A stretch of 64,000 nucleotides of DNA from JALOOX01 sp964557955 (GTDB lineage Bacteria; Desulfobacterota; Syntrophobacteria; Syntrophobacterales; Syntrophobacteraceae), in NCBI GenBank assembly GCA_964557955.1, contig CAZLCS010000016.1, positions 1 through 64,000 on the forward strand. The letters run 5' to 3'. Shown in pieces: positions 16,068 through 24,696 of the stretch. Within the stretch, counting starts at the first letter, position 1. Each line of letters opens with the position of its first letter. The notes under the pieces were generated by a model that ran no database searches, was not told the DNA's origin, and saw nothing but the letters and a program-made list of their open reading frames with translations. The translations under genes were made by a program, and so were the position numbers.

Positions 16068-17036
16068 TTAAAATCCATCTGCTCCTTGGGTGTAGATTCC
16101 GTCTGGGGTTGATTCCCCGCGCCTCGTCCGGCTGTCCGCAGGCTCCGTGGACTCGATCTCATCCAACAATTCGAGACATCTCATGGCATCGCCGTACCCT
16201 GAATCCAGGCTCAGCGCGCGGGTGTAGTCGTCTCGAGCTTCCTTGTATCGCTCAAGCTTTTGCCAGGCCATCCCCCGATTGCAGTGAGCCTCAGCGAAAG
16301 TCGGATCGAGCCGGAGCGCATCGGTGTAGTCTGCTACCGCTCCCTGCAGATCAGCGTCGCGAAACCTCATGTTTCCCCTGTTGTTGTAGGCGTTCGCGTA
16401 GTCCGGATTGACAGCGATCGCCCTTTCATAGTCCGCTCTCGCGTCCTGGAATCGGCCGCTCATTTCATGCCTCAAGCCCCGACTGTTGAGGACGTTTGCT
16501 GCAAGTGTCCAGAGGGGGAGCTCACGGAATTCGGAGCTGCTCCGGCAATCGAATCCTTGGGGATCCGTGTGATCCATGTCGAGGGACTCCCGCCCCACCC
16601 TCAGTCTGCTCAACATGTGATCGGCATTCACCAGGAGAGACAGGTTCAGTCCGGCCCGCAATCCGAGGACGGAGTAGAGGGAAGTGAGGCCGATGCACGT
16701 TCCAACCGCATGGCTGATGTTGGCATCGAGCTGAGCGTCGATCACGTCAGCAAGCAGAAAATGGTCGCCGAATCGCTTCGGCTTGCTGTTCCAAAGATAT
16801 TGAAAGAGGCATTCGGCAATGTCCCGATGCAGGTAAAGAGGTGGATTGGACGGGTCGGAAAAATGCGTAAGGTTACACTTCTTCAGGAACCGAGCGAAAA
16901 TGTCTTCTATTTTGCATTCATAAGAATGCAGGTCTTGCTCAGCCTCCAGGCCCGAAAGAACCAGCAGAGTCCTCTCAATGGAAACAACCATTCCGTCAGC
17001 ATTTCCAAGGTACATGGGCTCCTCGGAATTCAGCAT
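16068..17036 (-). CDS. SirB1/transglutaminase-like protein with C-terminal TPRs
   Basis: 322 residues. The first half resembles the Transglut_core2 (SirB1-type) fold: GTCIGLTSLYSVLGLRAGL with Cys114, followed by NADHMLSR with His140, matching the Cys/His arrangement of that family. The second half holds at least three TPR units (for example AIAVNPDYANAYNNRGNMR). No signal peptide. Family members are mostly uncharacterised; a protease or amidase-like role is possible. The ATG at 17036 lacks a good ribosome site, and an alternative Met lies at 17015. Confidence 0.72.
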   Translation of the reverse strand: MLNSEEPMYLGNADGMVVSIERTLLVLSGLEAEQDLHSYECKIEDIFARFLKKCNLTHFSDPSNPPLYLHRDIAECLFQYLWNSKPKRFGDHFLLADVIDAQLDANISHAVGTCIGLTSLYSVLGLRAGLNLSLLVNADHMLSRLRVGRESLDMDHTDPQGFDCRSSSEFRELPLWTLAANVLNSRGLRHEMSGRFQDARADYERAIAVNPDYANAYNNRGNMRFRDADLQGAVADYTDALRLDPTFAEAHCNRGMAWQKLERYKEARDDYTRALSLDSGYGDAMRCLELLDEIESTEPADSRTRRGESTPDGIYTQGADGF

Positions 17037-17363
17037 TTCGTCTGCACGCGTAGCCGTTGGTTGGAGTCATTCGATGATGCTACGCGGGAAGGAAGCGCAT
17101 TTCCGTCGCCGCCCCTTGATCGATACTACGATCACTGCAGGATGGTTTTCAAGGCAAGTCTCCTCCTTGGTACAGTGAACGATCGTCAATACCAGTCTCT
17201 GAAGCTGATCGAGAATCGCGGCAGCATGGCTGCCAGCCACCCCCACAAGGCCCACCAATGATTAGGTTTAAATTTACAAAGGTAAATATGCAGCTCCGTG
17301 AGCGGCATTTGCTATCAGAAACGAGATAAACGGGCGAAAAACAGGTGCTGTATGGAGAATGAG
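17037..17363. other. Intergenic region, nothing recognised
   Basis: About 330 bases between divergent genes. I see no RNA gene, repeat or convincing promoter. It presumably holds both promoters. Confidence 0.4.
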
Positions 17364-17636
17364 ATGAGAAGTCCTATGAACCTTGAGGAGTTTTTCGAGC
17401 TGGCGAGGTCAAAAAACATCAGGGTTATCGAGGCTGAGGGTCTCGGGCAGAAGAGCGGTCTTCGCTATCAGAAGAACGGGGTCGAGTGGATCGTTCTCAA
17501 TTCGTCCATGTCGGAGAACGAGAAGATGAGGGCTATGGGCTTTCTGCTGGAAGAGAATCCGAGTTTCGTTGAGCTTGATACTGCCAAGATAGCGAGACAG
17601 CTCGGCTTGATTTCACTCCAGTGTCCGAAGGGCTAA
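17364..17636 (+). CDS. Hypothetical protein, weakly ImmA/IrrE-like
   Basis: 90 residues from the ATG at 17364, six bases after GGAG; Met codons at 17352 and 17376 are alternatives. The stretch GLRYQKNGVEWIVLNSSMSE resembles the strand-turn segment before the HExxH helix of ImmA/IrrE peptidases, and a helix follows. Here that helix reads MRAMGFLLEEN with no His, so no metalloprotease site is present. It may be a degenerate relative or simply unrelated. No partner regulator gene is adjacent. Confidence 0.55.
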   Translation: MRSPMNLEEFFELARSKNIRVIEAEGLGQKSGLRYQKNGVEWIVLNSSMSENEKMRAMGFLLEENPSFVELDTAKIARQLGLISLQCPKG

Positions 17637-17859
17637 ACACTTCATCGCAGGAAGTCTCCTGATTTGTTCGTCAGACGTGTTGACCCTTTCGGCCATCGCG
17701 ATTTACGCGGATCGGGGGATAGTGAGCAAAGGGCACAGCACTCCCCTGAATCCTGTGGGGCGTGAAAACAGGGGCTTCAGAATACTGTCATGTGAGCGTC
17801 CACAGGGATGTCTCTGTCAACGCAGTGTGCCCGAACGCGCTCCGCCAGGGCAAGTTCTT

Positions 17860-18114
17860 CTAGCCCGGACTCTTGCCGCAACAGCTGCCCGGCCCCTCGC
17901 AGCCGGCATGATTCCATGAACTGCCGCAGCACGATGTGTCGGCGGGCCCGGGAAGTCTGTCTCTGGCGACTCCCGACAGGGACGAAGGGGCAGAAAGCAG
18001 CTTCTTTAAATTCGTACCGCCACAGGCCCTGCAAGAGGGAGAAACATCGGATGAAGTGACCAGCACCTCGCTCGTTGCTCCGCATTCCAGACATGAGAAT
18101 TCAAAAAGTGGCAT
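17860..18114 (-). CDS. FmdB-family zinc-ribbon protein
   Basis: 84 residues from the ATG at 18114, preceded by AAGGAAC. It begins MPLFEFSCLECG, the FmdB signature, with the second knuckle CRAC (29-32). A C-terminal tail adds CC pairs (SCCGSSWNHAGCEGPGSCCG), common in anaerobes. The family is called a putative regulatory protein, but its biochemical role is unknown. It is 16 bases downstream of the IscU-like gene on the same strand, so the two are probably co-transcribed. Confidence 0.82.
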   Translation of the reverse strand: MPLFEFSCLECGATSEVLVTSSDVSPSCRACGGTNLKKLLSAPSSLSGVARDRLPGPADTSCCGSSWNHAGCEGPGSCCGKSPG

Positions 18115-18130
18115 GACCTGTTCCTTGACC

Positions 18131-18565
18131 TCATCGACTGAATTGTTCCGTGTAATCGTCCAGCGCCTTCTGCAACGTTTTGACGGCGAGTTGGATGCAA
18201 TGGTGCTTTTTGGCAGGAATATGTTCCAAGGCACGAAACACGTCGCCATCGTTGAGGGTGCGGGCGTGCCAGATCTCTTTCCCCTTGATCAGGTCAACCA
18301 CCGCCATGGCGGAAGCGATTGCTCCGGGACAGCCGAGGACCTCGTAACGGGCGTCCTGAATCACGCCGTTCTCCATCTTCAAACAGATACTCATGGTATC
18401 CCCGCACGTCCCCGTCATGGCGCTCACCTGGTCGGCGTCGTGGAGAGAACCCATGTAGGGCTTTTGAAGAAAGTAATGGATGGCTTTTTCGGAGTACCCC
18501 GAATCGGCCAGCATTTTTCGGACCTGTGCGGCATCCACCTGCTCTTCGTGCGTTGCTTGACTCAT
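18131..18565 (-). CDS. IscU/NifU-like iron-sulfur scaffold protein
   Basis: 144 residues from the ATG at 18565. The three scaffold cysteines appear in TGTCGD, LGCPGA and HHC, and the intervening sequence (SICLKMENGVIQDARYEVLG) follows the NifU_N fold. Such proteins assemble Fe-S clusters or act in accessory cofactor transfer. The N-terminal extension of about 45 residues (including EKAIHYFLQKPYMGSL) resembles that of NifU-like proteins found in anaerobes. It pairs with the FmdB gene. Confidence 0.8.
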   Translation of the reverse strand: MSQATHEEQVDAAQVRKMLADSGYSEKAIHYFLQKPYMGSLHDADQVSAMTGTCGDTMSICLKMENGVIQDARYEVLGCPGAIASAMAVVDLIKGKEIWHARTLNDGDVFRALEHIPAKKHHCIQLAVKTLQKALDDYTEQFSR

Positions 18566-18925
18566 CACGCCCCACCATTCAGAAGTTAACTGTCAGTCAT
18601 TGGGATCAACGATCCCTGAAAACTGAGAACGCCATGTTGCGGATTCCTTGTTGTCAAGGCTCAGTGCAAACAGGAAGTCGGCCAGAATTGTCCTCCTCCA
18701 ATACGCTGAAGCTCAATATGAAAAGACAACCAGGCTGTTCAGATATTTACAGCCTGATATGTTACGTCAATCGAGCAAAGAAATCCAGTCGATCTTCGAG
18801 GGATGATGTGAACAGGCCATCCCCGCCCCGAACGGTTCTGGGTGAAGTGGGCGAGAAAGAAGCGGGTCAATCCCAGGATGGAATCGAAATTGGATCGAGG
18901 TGGGAAAATGTCATCATCCGCAGAA
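18566..18925. other. Intergenic region, nothing recognised
   Basis: About 360 bases between the IscU-like gene and the tRNA-Leu fragment. No gene or repeat is supported. Confidence 0.4.
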
Positions 18926-18978
18926 TGGTGCCTGGGGCGGGAATCGAACCCGCACGGGGGCAAGCCCCAAGGGATTTT
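18926..18978 (-). other. Duplicated 3' part of tRNA-Leu (probable att site)
   Basis: These 53 bases are identical to the 3' part of the tRNA-Leu gene at 19926-19978, from CCA through the T arm and variable arm to the edge of the anticodon stem. The match then breaks. The copies are exactly 1000 bases apart, with an integrase N-terminal stub between them. This is the usual footprint of site-specific integration into a tRNA 3' end. Confidence 0.8.
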
Positions 18979-19139
18979 CTCCCTCCATGGCACATTGACG
19001 CGGCTTCACTCAGCTGGACAAATTCATTGATTGAACAACGGTTTGCGGATAATTTTGAATTTATGGACATTATCTACCTTCAGCCCGTTTCGGCTAAAAA
19101 GAGGGGACAAATTGGGGACAGCTCTTGAAGGGGATCGCA

Positions 19140-19232
19140 ATGGCCAAGTGGATCAATACCCGGCGCCAGGGCGTCAGGTATCGAGAACACCCCTCCCGCA
19201 AGCTCGGTGTCCGCAACGAGGCAAGGATTTGA
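19140..19232 (+). pseudogene. Tyrosine integrase N-terminal remnant
   Basis: A 30-codon frame begins MAKWINTRRQGVRYREHPSR, the characteristic start of a large group of phage-type tyrosine integrases (MPKWI.TK..GVRYREHP.RKHG). It ends at TGA at 19230 after GVRNEARI, and no catalytic domain follows. It lies between the tRNA-Leu fragment and the intact tRNA-Leu, so it is what is left of an integrative element. Confidence 0.72.
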
Positions 19233-19262
19233 TGAGAGGCTCCGTCATTGGAGGTAGACATT

Positions 19263-19703
19263 ATGGATACGCTTTATGACAGGGATTTCTATGAATGGAC
19301 ACGGAAGAACGCTCAACTATTGCGCGAGGGGAGGCTTACCGAGATCGACACGGACAACCTGATAGAGGAACTGGAGGCCATGGGGAGAAGCGAGAAGAGA
19401 GCCTTCGTAAATCATCTTGCCGTGCTCATCGCTCACCTTCTCAAGTGGGAGCGCCAACCCGTGCTCAGGTCGAAGAGCTGGCGGTATACGATCCGTGAGC
19501 AGAGGGTGCAGGTGGCGGATATCCTGGACGACAACCCGAGTCTGAAGCACTCGCTGGGCGATCTGCTTTCCAAGGCATACTGGAAAGCGATCCTGCGCGT
19601 GGTCAAGGAAACAGGCCTTGATGAGGAAGCCTTCCCGGCTGCATGTCCTTACAGTGTTGACGAGATCATGGATGCTGCCTTTTTCCCTGGAGAACAGGCC
19701 TGA
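19263..19703 (+). CDS. DUF29-family protein
   Basis: 146 residues from the ATG at 19263 with GGAGGTAG upstream. LYDRDFYEWT at the N-terminus, IEELEAMGRSEKRA, and LIAHLLKWERQP are hallmark segments of DUF29, a family of small helical proteins abundant in cyanobacteria and proteobacteria with unknown function. It sits inside the decayed tRNA-Leu element and is followed 17 bases later by a frameshifted HicB-like gene, so the pair may be cargo of that element. Confidence 0.82.
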   Translation: MDTLYDRDFYEWTRKNAQLLREGRLTEIDTDNLIEELEAMGRSEKRAFVNHLAVLIAHLLKWERQPVLRSKSWRYTIREQRVQVADILDDNPSLKHSLGDLLSKAYWKAILRVVKETGLDEEAFPAACPYSVDEIMDAAFFPGEQA

Positions 19704-19720
19704 TTAAGGAGGGAAGACTG

Positions 19721-19899
19721 ATGAAGCTCAAAGTGATCATCCACGAGGCTGAAGAGGGGGGTATTGGGCTGAGGTCCCGGCGATCCCGGGCTGTGCGACT
19801 CAAGGCGAGACCTTCGATCAATTGCTGACGAACCTGTATGAAGCTGTGGAGGGCTGCCTGTCGGTCGAAATCTCCGCGCCGACGCCGGACAGCTGCTGA
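19721..19899 (+). pseudogene. HicB-like antitoxin gene with frameshift
   Basis: ATG at 19721 after AAGGAGGG gives MKLKVIIHEAEEGG. The frame must then shift by one base near 19763 to continue as WAEVPAIPGCATQGETFDQL and end in SAPTPDSC. Both parts match the HicB fold (WAEVPALPGC..GET..E...N). As read, the first frame ends early, so it is a pseudogene or a sequencing error. No HicA partner is seen next to it. Confidence 0.75.
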
Positions 19900-19925
19900 T
19901 GGGGACGTAGCTCATCGCTCTGAAC

Positions 19926-20013
19926 TGGTGCCTGGGGCGGGAATCGAACCCGCACGGGGGCAAGCCCCAAGGGATTTTAAGTCCCTTGTGTCTACCGGTT
20001 CCACCACCCAGGC
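19926..20013 (-). tRNA. tRNA-Leu (anticodon TAA)
   Basis: On the minus strand the gene begins GCCTGGGTGGTGGAACCGGT and ends GCCCCAGGCACCA, with CCA encoded. The anticodon loop is CTTAAAA (anticodon TAA), between AGGGA and TCCCT. A long variable arm, as in class II tRNAs, and a GTTCGATTC T loop are present. A weak promoter (TTGAGT, 18 bases, TAGAAG; 20060-20031) lies upstream. Its 3' part is duplicated at 18926-18978. Confidence 0.95.
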
Positions 20014-20238
20014 GTTGGTCCACGATGAAGCTTCTAGCACAGGCTTTATGGCAGACTCAAGAACAAATGAGGGGGATCGTGACAAGCAATCTAATGATTA
20101 CAGTGTGTTAGTTGCAAGTTGCCGAGGGTGGACGTTCTCCGTCCCTCTCGGCTATTCGCCGATGGGACGGGGAGAGAATTCAGCCCTTGCCTCATGCTCC
20201 CGTCATGCACCCGCCGCAGTCTCCCCCAGTAACTCACA

Positions 20239-21444
20239 TCATGCCAGTTGAGGCTGTTCAAAGGTCTTCAACGCGATGTCGTCCGGCTTGCGGTCATCCC
20301 GTGTCACCGTCGGGATGAGCTGCTGCGGCTCTCCGAGCAGAAACTCCCCGTTTTCAATGGACTGCTTGAGAATGCCGGCAATCTCCCGAGCCCGAACATA
20401 GCTGGACAAGGGTACCGTTGACACCTCCTTGCCCTCCACCACGATGGAGCCCGAACGGAGCTGAGCATAGTTCACCTCGCACAGGGGGTCTGTCCGGTTA
20501 AAACTGTAGTCTTTCACCTGCGTTACGATATCTTCGTCGGAAACCCCGGTGCTGAGGGCCAGGTCCTCATCCAGAATCGGAATGGGTATGCCGATCCCAA
20601 GGGCCAGCGAACAGCCGTACCCCTGGAGGCTGACCCCGATGAGCCAGCGCGGATGCATCTGTTTGAGGTCCCCAAGGACCATGAGGGTTCCTGCGGGGGC
20701 TCTCGGGACTCCGTTGGGCAAACGGGGAATATTGGGATTGTGCTGGGATCCCTGCCAGACGATGTATCCATGGGCGCCGGCCAGAAAAATGCGCGTTCCC
20801 ACCCCCAAGGTTCGGTAGTAGGGATCGTTCAGCAGCGGGCTGAGTTGTCCGGAAGTGGAGTAGTTTGCATTGCCAAGCCGGGGTTTCAAGGTTCCCATGT
20901 AGGTGTAGATCGTCCTCCCCGACAGATTGACGGCGCAGTTGTAGTTCTGGTAGGCATTTCGCGGGTTGCACAGGACGGCATAAGGCAGGTCTTCGAGGGT
21001 GATCGACATTTCCACAAAGCGGTTCGGGTAGCAGTCGGTTCCGTAAGCCTCAGCCCTGAGAGCCACCGACTTGCCCGCCACCAGATCGTGAATGACATGT
21101 CCTCCGCCGTAATCGAAAGAGCCCGGCCGAACCTTATTCAACGGGTCGTCGTGTGTCGGTTCCGTCGCTCCGATGTAGATATCCACCGCGGCAAGTCCCC
21201 CGTACGCCGGCACATCGTTGAGGAGCACCTTGGACGCCTTGATGGGAGGCTGAGTATGCCCGAAATTGATGAAGGCCCCCGACGAGCACATGGGGGCGAA
21301 CGTCCCGGTCGTCACGACATCCACATCCCGTGCTGCCTGGACCGGGCCTTTCTGCTTCACGATTCCGACCATCTCCTCGGCAGTCACCACAACTGCCTGA
21401 CCTTTTCTGATCTTTTCATTGATTTCTTGATAAGTCTTGCTCAC
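20239..21444 (-). CDS. Homocysteine biosynthesis protein (DUF39/HcyBio)
   Basis: 401 residues from a GTG at 21444 that lies seven bases after AGGAA; a GTG at 21450 is too close to it. The sequence matches the DUF39 family in the segments TTGTFAPMCSSGAFIN, FDYGGGHVIHDLVAGK, and LPNGVPRAPAGTLMVLGDLK. Members of this family (MA1821 type) are needed for homocysteine synthesis from aspartate semialdehyde in methanogens and some sulfate reducers. The usual ferredoxin/NIL partner is not next to it here. Confidence 0.85.
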   Translation of the reverse strand: MSKTYQEINEKIRKGQAVVVTAEEMVGIVKQKGPVQAARDVDVVTTGTFAPMCSSGAFINFGHTQPPIKASKVLLNDVPAYGGLAAVDIYIGATEPTHDDPLNKVRPGSFDYGGGHVIHDLVAGKSVALRAEAYGTDCYPNRFVEMSITLEDLPYAVLCNPRNAYQNYNCAVNLSGRTIYTYMGTLKPRLGNANYSTSGQLSPLLNDPYYRTLGVGTRIFLAGAHGYIVWQGSQHNPNIPRLPNGVPRAPAGTLMVLGDLKQMHPRWLIGVSLQGYGCSLALGIGIPIPILDEDLALSTGVSDEDIVTQVKDYSFNRTDPLCEVNYAQLRSGSIVVEGKEVSTVPLSSYVRAREIAGILKQSIENGEFLLGEPQQLIPTVTRDDRKPDDIALKTFEQPQLA

Positions 21445-21636
21445 TGCCACATTCCTGTCGATCGAGCGTGCGGTTTCTCAAAAGCCCCCAATCCTCTGAG
21501 TGGCGCTGCAGTTGAATGAAAATTCGAGATTCTGCGAGAATAAGAATCGATTATGACGGCCACGATAGACGCCCTGCTTCTCATGCCGGACGGCTGGTTC
21601 GCCCCCACTGCCGGCCCCCTTGCAGAGGTCAGGAGC

Positions 21637-22098
21637 CTACGATTCCTGGACCGGCGGCAGATAGGGTTCCAGGGCGTTTCGCAGCCTGTCAGGCAACGTC
21701 CGCGACTGCCAGGTCTTGTCAATGGTGACAATGGTCGCCTGTCCTTTGGCCACCAGGTCCCCGGTCCGAGCGTGGAAAAAGTGAAAGCCGAAGGTTACCG
21801 CCTTGCTCTTGGCCTGAATCACAAAAACCGCCAGACGCAATGTGTCCCCGTACCAGACCGGTCGGTAGAAATCGCACGAAGCACCGGCAACAGGCAATCC
21901 GTATCCCTCCTCCTGGTTGCGGAACATCTCGTGCGGGGGCAGACCCACGGTTCGGAGGAACTCCTCAATTCCATGATGGCAATAACGAAAATAGGATGCA
22001 AAATAGACCACACCGTAGGGGTCCGTGTCCCCAAATCGGATCGTGACGGGGATTTCCACGCATTTGCCCGGAACGGCAACAGGCTGTTCTCCTTTCAC
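21637..22098 (-). CDS. Acyl-CoA thioesterase (4-hydroxybenzoyl-CoA type hotdog)
   Basis: 153 residues from a GTG at 22098, preceded by GAGGAGG; a TTG further upstream is the alternative. RFGDTDPYGVVYFASYFRYC carries the Asp and the helix-cap segment of the 4-hydroxybenzoyl-CoA thioesterase/YbgC family, followed by EFLRTVGLPPHEMF. It hydrolyses acyl-CoA or aromatic acyl-CoA thioesters; the substrate cannot be told from sequence. Confidence 0.83.
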   Translation of the reverse strand: MKGEQPVAVPGKCVEIPVTIRFGDTDPYGVVYFASYFRYCHHGIEEFLRTVGLPPHEMFRNQEEGYGLPVAGASCDFYRPVWYGDTLRLAVFVIQAKSKAVTFGFHFFHARTGDLVAKGQATIVTIDKTWQSRTLPDRLRNALEPYLPPVQES

Positions 22099-22244
22099 GG
22101 CATCCTCCTCATTGGTCGGGGTTCCACTCAACCTGCAATCCCGAGAGATTATAGTGAATCGAATCTGGCCTTACAAGCTCTTCCCTGGCGCCGCCCCCCA
22201 CAGCGGGAGCTGCCTCCTGTTCAAGAATCGCCGGGGAGAGTGGT

Positions 22245-23300
22245 TCAGCGAGACTTCGGCTCCTGGGGCGGTCCCGGAAAGTTCACCACCTGGACGTGCA
22301 CCTCGTGAATTTCGTCCGGGGCGAGATCGGTTTCGACGATCAAAGGAGTCGATTCCCTGGTGGCAGGCCGGACATTCTCCAACTTCGCGATCAGAGCCAG
22401 ACTGAAGCCGGCCTGGTGAGGCAGGGGCTCCCGGGTAACCTCGATGAGTCGCTCATCGTAGGTGAGCTTTGTGATCTTGAAGGGTCTGCCCTCTGTGCTG
22501 ACGACTTCTATACGCCCCGTGCGCTCCGGCTCCGATGCCTGCAGTCTTCCAATGAAAACCGACCCGGGGGAGGTCCGCAGCTGCCCTTGGATGGAGCCGT
22601 TCACTCGTACGACGATTTCCCTCTTCTGGGGTAGGTCCGTGGTGAGCTTGATGAAGCCGCCATACGTGCCGACCCGAAGAAGATTGGCAATCTCCAGGCG
22701 ATACCGCCTTCCCGCTTCCACGGTCTGCAGTTCGTAGCGGATTTTTCCATCGAGATTGCTCTCGATCTTCGAAATACCGAAGGGCACGGACGTGCCGGTA
22801 ATCTCGATGCCAGTCAGGCTGATTTCAGCAGCTCGCCCCTTAAAATAGATGCTGGTCGAGGGGGTGACATCGATGAGGGTCCTGACCTTTCCCTGCATGA
22901 CCAGGGAGACCGTTCGGCCGGTCGGATCATTGCTCTCCACCGTCGCAGTTTTTCTCACCTCTCCCTTGTACCCGCCGAGCATCAACTTCAGCGTGATCTT
23001 TCCCTCGCCTCCGGGAGGGATTGCCCGGTCGAAACGGGCGACAGTGCACCCTCAGTCGCGGGTGACCTTCCGAATCTCCAGCGTGGCATTTCCGCTGTTT
23101 TTCACGATGAACTCGTGTGTCACCTCCGCTCCCTCTACGACCTCTCCGAAATCGAAGCCGGTGACGGGTATGCTCATGGAAGGCTTTGCGGCGGTCCCGA
23201 ATTCTGCAGCCGCGAAGGAGCAACCATGAAACCCCAGAATCCAGCCAATCCCAATCAGGGCAGCAGCGAACCATTTCGGTTGAAAGCGCACAGCGGTCAT
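22245..23300 (-). CDS. DUF1573 exported protein with in-frame TGA (possible selenocysteine)
   Basis: Read straight through, this frame gives 351 residues with a single TGA at 23054-23052. The N-terminus is a signal peptide (FAAALIGIGWILGFHGCSFA, possibly a lipoprotein Cys). Next is a DUF1573 Ig-like domain (FDFGEVVEGAEVTHEFIVKN...ATLEIRKVTRD), then TGA, then GCTVARFDRAIPPGGEGKI. In DUF1573 proteins this point normally reads CGCT, so the TGA replaces the first Cys. The frame is unbroken on both sides. Either it encodes selenocysteine or it is a one-base nonsense mutation. A GCCCG/CGGGC hairpin (23039-23023) starts 12 bases after the TGA. Further Ig-like repeats follow. Its start overlaps the stop of the upstream repeat protein. 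Confidence 0.7.
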
Positions 23301-24337
23301 CCTTGAACCTCTCTTATCTTATGGGCATATTTCACTCCTCTATCCTTGTCGTGATATGCAATATGAGGCAACCCATCTTCATCTATGGAAAGAGAGGTAT
23401 ACGTTACCGTACCATTAGGGTCGACGGTTTCAAAGTCCCACACTCCCTGTATATTTTTTGCGAGTTTCAACTTTTTCATAGCTGAATAGCTTATATATAT
23501 ATTTGATGCTTGATCAACTACTATGGAATTGTAGTTACCTGCAACCTTTTCTGTGTCAACAAGCTCGTTTATCCATTTTCCACCAATTTTCCTGGCAAGC
23601 CAGAGATCAGGCTTATTTGGAAGCTTGTCAACCGTATAGCTTATGTAAGGATTTCCGTCTTTATCAAGGGCAAGGGAGGTAAAATTTCCTACAAACTCGC
23701 TGTCATCGGCAATTTCGATGCTCCAGGATTCATGTTGCTTTACTGCATATTTCAAGAGGCCGTTGACACTGTCGATGTAACTGATGTGAACACGACCTTG
23801 GGAATCCAGTTTGATAGAAGAAAACCCCCCAACGGCATTCGACTGTTTCTGTCCGTCATCCACTATTTCTATTTTCCATTGATCATTATCTCTGGTAGCC
23901 AGTTTTAGACATCCTTTGCTAAAATTGTAATAGCTAATATATATTTTTCCTGAAGTATCAACAGAGATTGATGTATCAAAACTAGCAAATGGCTCATTAT
24001 CTACAACTTCAAAATCCCATCCGGCATCATCAAATAAAGCCATCTTTAAGTTGTTTTTGCCCTGATCTCGATAACTAATATAAATTTTTCCTTTTTGATC
24101 TTTTGTAATAGATAAGAATTGTCCAACAGTTCCATCTTGGTCAACTCTGTTGATTATCCATCCGTTTGGACCATTTATTGCCTGTTTTAGATCACCATTA
24201 ATATAGTCAAAATAGACTATATGAATTTCATTCTGTGATCTAAAAATATGAGATGTATATTCACCAACAAGTCCTTCATCCACTATTTCAATGATCCACT
24301 TATCAGTAATAGCTGTTTCATTGGTTGATAAAGGCAT
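23297..24337 (-). CDS. AT-rich beta-propeller-like repeat protein
   Basis: 346 residues made of about seven repeats with the theme G-x-IYISY followed by LKLA and W-x-EIVD. This pattern suggests a beta-propeller. No signal peptide or enzyme motif is seen. Base composition is clearly more AT-rich than the flanks, suggesting acquisition. The stop overlaps the start of the DUF1573 gene by four bases (ATGA), so the two are translationally coupled. GGAGG precedes the ATG. Function unknown; such repeats often bind carbohydrate or protein. Confidence 0.72.
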   Translation of the reverse strand: MPLSTNETAITDKWIIEIVDEGLVGEYTSHIFRSQNEIHIVYFDYINGDLKQAINGPNGWIINRVDQDGTVGQFLSITKDQKGKIYISYRDQGKNNLKMALFDDAGWDFEVVDNEPFASFDTSISVDTSGKIYISYYNFSKGCLKLATRDNDQWKIEIVDDGQKQSNAVGGFSSIKLDSQGRVHISYIDSVNGLLKYAVKQHESWSIEIADDSEFVGNFTSLALDKDGNPYISYTVDKLPNKPDLWLARKIGGKWINELVDTEKVAGNYNSIVVDQASNIYISYSAMKKLKLAKNIQGVWDFETVDPNGTVTYTSLSIDEDGLPHIAYHDKDRGVKYAHKIREVQG

Positions 24338-24696
24338 TGTTTCAACCTCCGTAAGGAGTAAATTCTTGGGTTAATTTGGGCAAATCAAGCGGATAAAGCT
24401 ATATCTTGCTTTGGAGAGCTCAGGAGGAGGACGTAAGAAGGGCAATGCCCACCGGAGCATCACCGTCGTTTGGGAGCTGCAATCAATGATTCCGGATTCC
24501 TGGACTTGGGTGAACGTGGAAGAAGGCCGCTCCTGCTCAGCAACAACAAGCCTGCCCCCCTGAGTTGTTGTGAAGCTCAAATCCTTGCATGCGAATGCGC
24601 ACAGAATCCCTCCCCGCCAGAGTTTATCGCACCCGGGACGGGGACTGTCTGCAATCGAAAGGGTACATGATGGCGGCGATCACTACCAAAAACGCT
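24338..24696. other. Intergenic region, nothing recognised
   Basis: About 360 bases between the repeat protein and the YkgJ-family gene. No supported gene, repeat or terminator was found. Confidence 0.4.
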
